Positions 27,678-34,904 of a stretch of DNA of 64,000 nt are shown one piece after another. Within the stretch, counting starts at the first letter, position 1. Each line of letters starts with the position of its first letter. The notes below the pieces were generated by a model. It saw only the letters and a program-made list of their open reading frames with translations, had not been told where the DNA came from and searched no databases. Source of the DNA: Flavobacteriaceae bacterium GSB9 (GTDB taxonomy: Bacteria > Bacteroidota > Bacteroidia > Flavobacteriales > Flavobacteriaceae); NCBI GenBank assembly GCA_022749295.1, contig CP062007.1:930001-994000 (forward strand). Reading direction: 5' to 3'. A program made the translations under genes and the position numbers.

Positions 27678-28934
27678 TTATTCTGATGTGTTTTTCTCGC
27701 GTTGCTTCCGCCAATAATTCGCCAATACAGACCCAGAAATGTTCATCCACGGGCTAAACACCGCAGCAGCCAAGCCTAAAGTAGCCAATTTACCCATAGC
27801 TCCTGCCAGTCCTGAAGCCATTCCACCGTTTTGCAAACCTACTTCAAAAGCTATGGTTTGGCTTTGTTTTTTATCCAAACCACCGGCACGACTTATCCAA
27901 TACCCAAAGATATAACCAGCAGAATTATGAAGTATAGCTGCAAAAAATAGTAAAACACCTATTTCGATTAAATTATCCCGGCCTGCCGCCGTAGTGACCA
28001 AAGTAAAATAAACAATACCAAACATAGAGAACAACGGCATAAAATCGTCAACCTTGGGTAGCTCTTTGTATAAATAATGATAAAGAACCCCTACTACAAA
28101 AGCAGCGCATAGAAAGTTTAAAATTTCGATGCCTGCATTGGCTTCTCCAATAATATTGGCGCCAAAGAATATCATAAACAACAACCATAAGCCACAAAGA
28201 ATGGAAATCGTTTTTATAGTATTTTGAATCTTATGTCCATAGATTTTCAAGGCATCATGAATCATAGCGGCCGTTAATGGCACCAAAACGATTTTTACTA
28301 TATTCATCATCATGCTGAAAAAATCAATTTCAATGAAGGTTCCAGCGAACATTTTCATCAAAAATGTCGTCATAAGTGGTGCCGTTAACGTTGAAATGGC
28401 CGTAACCGTAACCGATAAAACCAAATCACCTTTAGCAATATAGGTCATTACGTTAGAAGCCAATCCGCTACTGCACGAACCAATAAGCACAATTCCTGCA
28501 GCTATTTCTGGTTCAAAACTAAATACTTTTGCTATTATAAAACCAACGATGGGCATAATGGTAAACTGACAAAGCAAGCCTACCAAAACACCTCGGCCTG
28601 ACTTTTTAATGCCCACAAAATCTTTAATGCTCATTTGGGTGCCCATTCCAAACATTACTAATTGAATAATTATTAAAATGAGCCATTTATTACGCAAATC
28701 GATGCCACCAATATTTAAAAAAGTATTGGGATAGACCAGTCCTGCCGCTACAGCAGTAACAATCCAAAACGTATATTGGTAACCAGAAAGCGATTTTAAA
28801 GCACCTACACCTACAGAAAGACAAGACAAGCCTAAAACCAATCCCAGTTTACTGAGCCAAACGACGTCCAAAAGCCATCCAATACAAGAAGTGAAAATTA
28901 AAAGAATAGCAAAATAGAAGACGTATTTACGCAT
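27678..28934 (-). CDS. BASS-family (bile acid:sodium symporter-like) transporter
   Basis: I start at the ATG with complement 28932-28934 (MRKYVFYFAILLIF...), which begins with the first membrane helix. An upstream in-frame ATG at 29027 adds a basic, non-membrane extension. The product has about 418 residues and about ten hydrophobic helices. Family motifs include FGMGTQMSIKDF near 105-116, GLLCQFTIMPIVGF, VLIGSCSSGLASNVMTYIAKGD and the second-repeat motif AFEVGLQNGGMASGLA near 362-377. BASS transporters import organic anions with sodium. Position next to the RuBisCO-like protein and acid-sugar kinase suggests uptake of a sugar acid (apionate-like or uronate-derived), which is an inference. 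Confidence 0.85.
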   Translation of the reverse strand: MRKYVFYFAILLIFTSCIGWLLDVVWLSKLGLVLGLSCLSVGVGALKSLSGYQYTFWIVTAVAAGLVYPNTFLNIGGIDLRNKWLILIIIQLVMFGMGTQMSIKDFVGIKKSGRGVLVGLLCQFTIMPIVGFIIAKVFSFEPEIAAGIVLIGSCSSGLASNVMTYIAKGDLVLSVTVTAISTLTAPLMTTFLMKMFAGTFIEIDFFSMMMNIVKIVLVPLTAAMIHDALKIYGHKIQNTIKTISILCGLWLLFMIFFGANIIGEANAGIEILNFLCAAFVVGVLYHYLYKELPKVDDFMPLFSMFGIVYFTLVTTAAGRDNLIEIGVLLFFAAILHNSAGYIFGYWISRAGGLDKKQSQTIAFEVGLQNGGMASGLAGAMGKLATLGLAAAVFSPWMNISGSVLANYWRKQREKNTSE

Positions 28935-28993
28935 AGTTTTTAGTTTAGTTGGTTTGGTTTTATTGAGACGAATTGGTCTAAAAAGTAACAAAT

Positions 28994-29086
28994 AAACGTC
29001 ATTGCGAGAAATTTTATTTCTAAGCAATCACATAATCAGAATCTTGATTTTTAAAGATTCCTTCACGCTGTTCGGAATGACGTTTT
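28994..29086. repeat. Intergenic inverted-repeat element (GTCATTGCGAG type)
   Basis: The ends are AAACGTCATT and AATGACGTTT, perfect inverted repeats about 93 bases apart, with internal TTGCGAG and GTTCGGAATGA. It sits in the gap between the racemase-like gene and the BASS gene. This is a common class of short intergenic palindromic element in bacterial genomes. It could be a terminator or processing stem within the operon. Confidence 0.6.
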
Positions 29087-29098
29087 TTTAAACAGGCA

Positions 29099-29761
29099 TT
29101 AAAAATAATCTTCCGACAGTTTTTTCATGGCAATGGCTGGACTGGCCAAAATAGGCACGACTTTTTCATCGTCACTTAATCCATCAACTACACGAGACAT
29201 CGAGGCTTGCGCCAAAACAATCACATCGACCTCTTTCATTAATTCTTTTAAAGCAGAAGCTACCATCTCATCATGCTTTGCACCGTCTCCGCTCATTAAC
29301 GCTTCAAAGGCACCATCACATAATTTAGAGGTAATGTTAACGTTTTTTCCAGCCAATTCCGCTCTGCGCTTTACCAAATCGGTGGTCGGCTCTAAAGTGG
29401 TTGGCAATGTTGCTATCACTCCTATTTTATTACTGGTTTTTACGGCTTCATCAGCCATCGCTTGATCCACGCGAATTACAGGTACCGTACTCAAAGTAGC
29501 TGCTGTTTCAATGGCAACGCCAATAGACGAACAGGTTACCAAAATAACATCGGCACCGGCGTCTTCGGCCGCTTGCACGTGCTGAACCACACGTGCTGCT
29601 GTATTGGGCTTTAATTCGCCTTTTTTAATAACATCTTTAATCAAACTGTCGTCAACAATATTGAATGTGTCGACGTTTTTTAAATAGTCGTTAGTTAGTT
29701 GCTGAAACAAAGGCACTAATGTTGCCGATGTATGCACAAATCCTAATGTTTTTCCCTTCAT
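29099..29761 (-). CDS. Asp/Glu/hydantoin racemase superfamily protein with a single catalytic cysteine
   Basis: 220 residues, cytoplasmic. Two-domain racemase fold: the first catalytic-cysteine motif is present as VTCSSIGVAIETA with Cys77. At the symmetric second site, where racemases have a Gly-Cys-Thr-type motif, the sequence is VIVLAQASMSRV, with Gln185 where Cys is expected. A second Cys at 148 (SKLCDGAF) is not at the standard site. It is therefore unlikely to be a two-base racemase. Single-cysteine relatives include decarboxylases and cis-trans isomerases. The gene overlaps the kinase gene by 4 bases (ATGA), so it is tightly coupled with the RuBisCO-like protein and kinase and probably acts on the same acid. 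Confidence 0.8.
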   Translation of the reverse strand: MKGKTLGFVHTSATLVPLFQQLTNDYLKNVDTFNIVDDSLIKDVIKKGELKPNTAARVVQHVQAAEDAGADVILVTCSSIGVAIETAATLSTVPVIRVDQAMADEAVKTSNKIGVIATLPTTLEPTTDLVKRRAELAGKNVNITSKLCDGAFEALMSGDGAKHDEMVASALKELMKEVDVIVLAQASMSRVVDGLSDDEKVVPILASPAIAMKKLSEDYF

Positions 29762-31140
29762 AATTTTTCTCCTTTTAATACTTTTATAAAATAATCTTTT
29801 GTTCCTACTTGACCGCCCTTAAAGTTAAGCTCGAGTCCGTTTACCAAATCGTCATCCGAAATGGCTTTACAAAGCGGGGCACCTGGTGCCAATGGCGCTA
29901 TCATTTGCAATGCTGAAATATTTAATTCTGAAGCTGCATAGCTCGATGTATCGCCTCCAGCAAACAAAATGCGTTTTAAAGAAACCTTCTTTAAAACCTG
30001 CTTGGTGATTTGCCCTAAAACAAAACCATAGTTAGAACTACAAGCATTTTGAATGTCTTCGGAAGGCACATTTTGTACTTTAAAAATATGTTCCGTTTCT
30101 AAAATTCTTGGATCATCAGGACCTTTGCTGGTATGTAAAACCACACTTTTACCATTTTTGACATGCGTCTCTATTCTGTCTACCGTCTCATTTATAATTT
30201 TATTTTGAACGGAAGTACTCACGGCACTACTTCTCAAAGCAATTTCTTCAAAACCAGAATCCACCGCAAATTCAATTTGCCCTTGAGTGACTGGCGAACA
30301 ACTGCCCGAAAGCACTAAAATAGGCCCATTCTCTCCACGGTTGTCAAATTGTTTTTCTCCATCAATAACACCTTCCTTTTTCCATGCCAACCCAAGTGCC
30401 ATGGCTATTCCGGAAGACCCCACCGAAAACAAGGGCTTCTCGTTTGCATATGCATTAAAAACATGACCAATGGTTTCTAAATGTGATGTATTCAAACCAT
30501 CAAAAAATAAGATTTCTGAATCGTTATTATTAACTTTAGAAATCACTTGCATTTTCCCTTCTTCAATTTTTGTTACGTTAACCAAACTTATCGATTTTGA
30601 AGTTTGCTTGGCCAAATGCAATCTTAAATCACCTTCCAAAGCTGGTGTAACGGGATGTTTACTCATGGAGGGATGGCGATCTATTCTATAGATTTCACCA
30701 TCGCCCGACGTTCCCATTTTAGCAAACAAATTGCCAAAAACACAATAGCGCCCTAAATGCGGTGCTGACGGCGATACAAAAACTGTTTTTTGCTCAAACA
30801 CGTCACTACCTATTTCTATGGCTTTTCCCATATTGCCCACGTGTGGTGCAGAATCAAAAGTGGAACACACTTTATAGTGAACATGCTTTGGGCCGAAATC
30901 TTTCAAAGTCTTAAAAACAGGAAACAACTCGTTTTTCATCGCTTTTGGTGACATAGAACGACTTTTGCCTGCCACTCCTACCGCTTGGATATCAGGAAAC
31001 TTATCTAAATCTTTAGAAGACGGTTTCTTTAAAAACAAAACAGTGTTTATTCCGGCTAAAGTCAAAAATTCCAAAGCATCCGTAGAGCCCGTAAAGTCGT
31101 CACCATAATAGGCTAATAATAAGTCGTTATTGTTTGCCAT
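29758..31140 (-). CDS. Four-carbon acid sugar kinase family (DUF1537), candidate 3-oxo-isoapionate kinase (OiaK-like)
   Basis: 460 residues, cytoplasmic. The N-terminal substrate domain starts with LLAYYGDDFTGSTDAL (Asp14-Asp15 region). The C-terminal nucleotide domain has VLSGSCSPVTQGQI (about 281-294) and FAGGDTSSYAASEL (about 394-407). Characterised members phosphorylate erythronate, threonate, oxo-tetronates or 3-oxo-isoapionate. The start codon overlaps the stop of the RuBisCO-like gene by one base. Adjacent DUF1537 kinase and RuBisCO-like protein is the arrangement of the established apionate route, in which OiaK makes 3-oxo-isoapionate 4-phosphate for the RuBisCO-like enzyme. The specific substrate here is inferred from that neighbour. 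Confidence 0.8.
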   Translation of the reverse strand: MANNNDLLLAYYGDDFTGSTDALEFLTLAGINTVLFLKKPSSKDLDKFPDIQAVGVAGKSRSMSPKAMKNELFPVFKTLKDFGPKHVHYKVCSTFDSAPHVGNMGKAIEIGSDVFEQKTVFVSPSAPHLGRYCVFGNLFAKMGTSGDGEIYRIDRHPSMSKHPVTPALEGDLRLHLAKQTSKSISLVNVTKIEEGKMQVISKVNNNDSEILFFDGLNTSHLETIGHVFNAYANEKPLFSVGSSGIAMALGLAWKKEGVIDGEKQFDNRGENGPILVLSGSCSPVTQGQIEFAVDSGFEEIALRSSAVSTSVQNKIINETVDRIETHVKNGKSVVLHTSKGPDDPRILETEHIFKVQNVPSEDIQNACSSNYGFVLGQITKQVLKKVSLKRILFAGGDTSSYAASELNISALQMIAPLAPGAPLCKAISDDDLVNGLELNFKGGQVGTKDYFIKVLKGEKL

Positions 31141-32381
31141 TATTTAGAAAATTTCTTTACCGAAGCAGCAAATTCTTCATGTTTTTTTGCGGTTTCCTCT
31201 AGAGACAAACCGTCCACTGCGCCTTTCCAAGCTTGTTGCAAGGCCGTTACTCCTGCTTTTGGCCCCATAGGATGCGCTAAAATGCCGCCACCCGCCATAT
31301 AGAGCAAATCGGTAGTTTGTGTTCGTCTGTAAGTTTCAAATGCTTGTCCACCCCACTGACCAGAAGATACCACTGGCAAAATTTTATCATCGCCAAACAT
31401 CGGCATTAAACATGATTTTATGGAGGTTACTACCGAATCGTCCGATTCCCAAAATTTATTTTGAATACCATTAACGTGCAGTTGATCTACCCCTGCCAAT
31501 CGCTGAATTTTTTGGTAAGCTGGAAACTCAATTCCCAACAATGGGTGCCTGTTCAACATACCCCAACCATTACGGTGTCCGTGGATGGCGAGTTCACCTC
31601 TATCGCATATTTTTTTTGTTCCTGCCAAGCCTACACTATTGATACTTATCATGGCGCAACTACCGCCTTCCTTTACAACCGTATCATAGTTACGTTGCAT
31701 TTGGTCGATTTCATCTGATATATTGAAGGCATACATCACCTTTCTTCCTGTTTTCTGCTCACTATCACAAATCACTTTCATGATAGCTTTTACACGCTCC
31801 TCAAAAGGTGAATTGGCCGCCGAGCCCATCAACTCATCATCCTTTATAAAATCAATACCGGCTTCAATAAGCGAACCTACCAATTTGGCTGTTTCAGCGA
31901 CCGACATACCAATGCTGGGTTTGATAATCGTTCCGATCATCGGTCTATCGCCAACACCACAGGATGCTTTTGACCCTTTTATTCCATATTTTGGCCCCGA
32001 ATAATGTTTTTTAAACGAATCTGGCACGTCTAAATCCATTAATTTTAATCCTGTAAACTGACTGATTTCATACAAATTACCCTGTAAGGTACTTACCATA
32101 ACAGGCAGATTGTAACCAAAATTTTCAATCGACCAGCTCACCTTAACTTTAGCCCGTTGGTATTTTTTCCCTAGGATACTATTTCCGGGGATGGAAGGAT
32201 TATCGGCTACATCAAGCAATTGTAAATCCTCCACACGCGCCGCAAAACGTTGCTTTAATTCTTCCGTTTCACCTGGAACGGAAACAAAGGTGCCCGACGA
32301 TTGTTCGCCGGCCAAAACCGCTGCTGCATGTTCTACATCGTACGGTGTTTCAATATAATATTCTGCAAAAATTCTTTCCAT
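31140..32381 (-). CDS. RuBisCO-like protein (form IV), candidate 3-oxo-isoapionate-4-phosphate processing enzyme
   Basis: 413 residues, cytoplasmic. The RuBisCO large-subunit fold is plain, and many catalytic positions are kept: Lys154 (TIIKPSIGMS, equivalent to Lys175), the carbamylated Lys180 with metal ligands Asp182 and Glu183 (FIKDDE), His269-Arg270 (HGHRNG), His302 (DQLHVNG), loop-6 Lys309 (QNKFWE) and SSGQWGG. The lysine equivalent to Lys177 is Ser156, so true carboxylation of ribulose bisphosphate is not expected. Characterised relatives next to DUF1537 kinases are OiaX (decarboxylase) and OiaT (transcarboxylase/hydrolase) of apionate catabolism. I cannot tell which. Methionine-salvage enolase is the alternative but has no supporting neighbours. 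Confidence 0.85.
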   Translation of the reverse strand: MERIFAEYYIETPYDVEHAAAVLAGEQSSGTFVSVPGETEELKQRFAARVEDLQLLDVADNPSIPGNSILGKKYQRAKVKVSWSIENFGYNLPVMVSTLQGNLYEISQFTGLKLMDLDVPDSFKKHYSGPKYGIKGSKASCGVGDRPMIGTIIKPSIGMSVAETAKLVGSLIEAGIDFIKDDELMGSAANSPFEERVKAIMKVICDSEQKTGRKVMYAFNISDEIDQMQRNYDTVVKEGGSCAMISINSVGLAGTKKICDRGELAIHGHRNGWGMLNRHPLLGIEFPAYQKIQRLAGVDQLHVNGIQNKFWESDDSVVTSIKSCLMPMFGDDKILPVVSSGQWGGQAFETYRRTQTTDLLYMAGGGILAHPMGPKAGVTALQQAWKGAVDGLSLEETAKKHEEFAASVKKFSK

Positions 32382-32386
32382 TACTT

Positions 32387-34804
32387 TTAATTCATTGTTA
32401 CTTCAATGGTTTCTGACGGCAACCCTTCGGATGACGCTACCAATTTAATATTTTCTGCCTTTCCGTTAGATTGTATGATTACTAAGCATTTTCCATTATA
32501 AGCTTTTCTGTAATTGGTTTTGAAAGGCTCTAAACTGGCTTGGTAACCATTATCGACACCTACAATTTTTCCGCCACCAGAAATCTCAAAGTTAACAAGG
32601 TTATCTGCTTTTGGCACTAAATTTCCGACATCATCCAATACGTTTACGGTTATATAAACCAAATCGTAGTTGTCGTTTTTAATGCTCTCCTTATGCGCTT
32701 TCATTTCTAATTTTGAAGCTGCTCCTGCGGTATGGATTTCCTTTTCCAAAACCACGTTACCGTTTTTTCTAGAAATAGCCTTTAGCTTTCCTGCTTCAAA
32801 AGGTAAACGCCACATCACGTGCAAATCGTCGTTTTCTTTTGATTTTGTCCCTAAAGATTTACCGTTTAAAAATAATTCCACCTCATCGGCATTATTGTAA
32901 TAAGCCCAAACATCAACTTCCTGACCTTGTTTCCAGTTCCAATGTGGAAAAATATGCAGCACATCCTTATCACTCCATTCACTTTGGTACATGAAATACA
33001 CATCTTTCGGGAAACCAGCCAAATCGACAATTCCAAAATAGGAACTGCGCGCCGGATACGGATACGGAATAGGCTCGCCAATATAATCGAAACCTGTCCA
33101 AATAAAAGTTCCTGCCATATAATCCAGTTCTTTAACCGTTTTCCAACTTTCTTCGTGGGTAGCACCCCAATAAGCCGACACTTGGTCGTAGGCTGAAACG
33201 GTTAAATCGTCATTGCCATCAAACGGTTCGTTGTGGGCTGGTGGCCAACGTTTAATTTCTGTGGAAGGCAAATCGTAATGGCCACGGGTTTCTAGCGCAG
33301 AAACACTTTCTGAAGCCAATATTTTTTCACCTTTAAACTTTTCGGGAAAATCGTAATAATCTTTGTGTTTGTAATTGAAGCCCAACAAATCCAACGCACC
33401 GGATTGGTAAATAAAGTTTTTCTCCACCACATTTTCGGTCAGTGCGCAAGTTACGGGTCTGGTTTTGTCCAAATCTTTTACAATGTTTACCAATTTTTTG
33501 GTCAGGGCAATTCCTGTACTGTCAAACTGTTCGCGGATTTCGTTACCAATGCTCCACATCATTACCGACGGATAATTTCTGTCGCGCTTCACAAAATCCT
33601 TCAAATCCTGCTCATGCCAATCATCCCAATACATATTGTAATCGGCTTTTACCTTTTTCTTTTTCCAAACATCAAACGCTTCCACCTGAACGATAAAGCC
33701 CATTTCGTCGCACAATTCTAACAATTCCAAAGAGGAAGGGTTGTGCGACACGCGAATGGCATTAGCGCCCATATCCTTCATTATTTGAAGTTTCCGTTTA
33801 ATAGCCGCATAATTGGCTACAGCGCCCAAAGCCCCATTATCGTGGTGCAAACACACCCCGTGGATTTTTGTTGGAACACCGTTTAAAGAAAAACCTTCTT
33901 CGGGGTCAAAATTAAAGTAACGGAAGCCCAACGGTGTTTCGTAATTATCAACCAGCTTATCATTTTCGTAAACCTTGGTTTCAATTTTATATAAATACGG
34001 GTTTTTGGTATCCCATAAATCCGGATTTAAGACTTCAAAATTTTGAGGTATTTTCACAAAAGCGTGCCCTTTTATTTTACCTTGATAGGGTGATTGAGCC
34101 ACTTCAATGTTATCTGCATTTAAAATTGAACTTATTACTTTAAAATCTTTTTCAGAACCAGTATCATTTTGAAGCGTTACCTCCAAATTAACAGTGGCCT
34201 TTTCCTTTGAAACTTCCGGAGTTGTGGCGTAAGTGCCCCAATGCGCTACGTGCAGTTTTTCAGCAACTACCAAACGCACATTTCTGTAAATACCCGACCC
34301 GGAGTACCAACGCGAATTGGGCTGTTCGGAATTATCAACCTTAACGGCTATGATGTTTTTCGCTTCTCCGAAATTTAAATGCTCCGACAAATCGTAAGCA
34401 AACGAAATATAGCCGTTGGGACGTATGCCCAAATATTCGCCATTAATCCACACTTCACTTTTTCGGTAAATACCGTCAAACTCGATAGAAATGGACTTAT
34501 TTTTATAATCGGCGGGCAGTTTAAACGTCTTTCGGTACCAAGCAACCCCCGTTGGAAGTGCCCCTCCTTCAGGTTTTGCAGGATGGCCTTCACTAAATTC
34601 GCCTTCAATACTCCAATCGTGAGGTAAATTTAGCGTACGCCAATTTTCAGCATTAAAAGTGGAATCGATGGCTTCTGGAAAATCACCAATGCTAAATTGC
34701 CAATCGAAATTAAAATCTTCAACAATCCTAACTTCCTTTTCTTCGGATTTGTTACAGCCAGTTATTAAAGTTAGAATACTTAGTATTAATAAATATCGCC
34801 TCAT
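32387..34804 (-). CDS. GH2 beta-glycosidase lipoprotein (beta-galactosidase-like)
   Basis: 805 residues. The lipoprotein signal ends at the cysteine in LITGCNKSEE (residue about 17). Domain order is the GH2 jelly roll (LPHDWSIEGEF; VWINGEYLGIRPNGY, about 110-130), an immunoglobulin-like domain, a TIM barrel with acid/base Glu in MWSIGNEIR (near 420) and nucleophile Glu in ILASESVSA (near 499), then DUF4982 and Big-type C-terminal domains. GH2 members include beta-galactosidases, beta-glucuronidases and alpha-L-arabinopyranosidases; in pectin loci several act on RG-II side chains. The gene ends 5 bases before the RuBisCO-like gene, an unusually tight link between an exported hydrolase and the cytosolic cassette. 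Confidence 0.9.
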   Translation of the reverse strand: MRRYLLILSILTLITGCNKSEEKEVRIVEDFNFDWQFSIGDFPEAIDSTFNAENWRTLNLPHDWSIEGEFSEGHPAKPEGGALPTGVAWYRKTFKLPADYKNKSISIEFDGIYRKSEVWINGEYLGIRPNGYISFAYDLSEHLNFGEAKNIIAVKVDNSEQPNSRWYSGSGIYRNVRLVVAEKLHVAHWGTYATTPEVSKEKATVNLEVTLQNDTGSEKDFKVISSILNADNIEVAQSPYQGKIKGHAFVKIPQNFEVLNPDLWDTKNPYLYKIETKVYENDKLVDNYETPLGFRYFNFDPEEGFSLNGVPTKIHGVCLHHDNGALGAVANYAAIKRKLQIMKDMGANAIRVSHNPSSLELLELCDEMGFIVQVEAFDVWKKKKVKADYNMYWDDWHEQDLKDFVKRDRNYPSVMMWSIGNEIREQFDSTGIALTKKLVNIVKDLDKTRPVTCALTENVVEKNFIYQSGALDLLGFNYKHKDYYDFPEKFKGEKILASESVSALETRGHYDLPSTEIKRWPPAHNEPFDGNDDLTVSAYDQVSAYWGATHEESWKTVKELDYMAGTFIWTGFDYIGEPIPYPYPARSSYFGIVDLAGFPKDVYFMYQSEWSDKDVLHIFPHWNWKQGQEVDVWAYYNNADEVELFLNGKSLGTKSKENDDLHVMWRLPFEAGKLKAISRKNGNVVLEKEIHTAGAASKLEMKAHKESIKNDNYDLVYITVNVLDDVGNLVPKADNLVNFEISGGGKIVGVDNGYQASLEPFKTNYRKAYNGKCLVIIQSNGKAENIKLVASSEGLPSETIEVTMN

Positions 34805-34865
34805 TATATTTTATTCAATTTGTTTTTTGTCTATTATAATCACTATTATTTTTCGTCATGCCGCA

Positions 34866-34879
34866 CCGATAGCTATCGG
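34866..34879. repeat. Short palindrome CCGATAGCTATCGG
   Basis: Perfect 14-base palindrome inside a GTCATGCCGCACC...GGGATCG stretch in the 100-base gap between the two GH2 genes. The GATAGCTATC core recurs in intergenic repeats of Flavobacteria in my experience; function is unknown. Confidence 0.5.
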
Positions 34880-34904
34880 GATCGTTTTGGCATCTTTATT
34901 CTTT

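Noticed and set aside
28935-29027. N-terminal extension of the BASS transporter from the upstream ATG
   Set aside because: The extra 31 residues are basic and non-hydrophobic, and the family normally begins at the first membrane helix.
31140-32381. Genuine RuBisCO for CO2 fixation or methionine-salvage enolase
   Set aside because: The Lys177 equivalent is serine, there is no phosphoribulokinase, and no methionine-salvage gene is nearby; the DUF1537 kinase neighbour points to sugar-acid catabolism.
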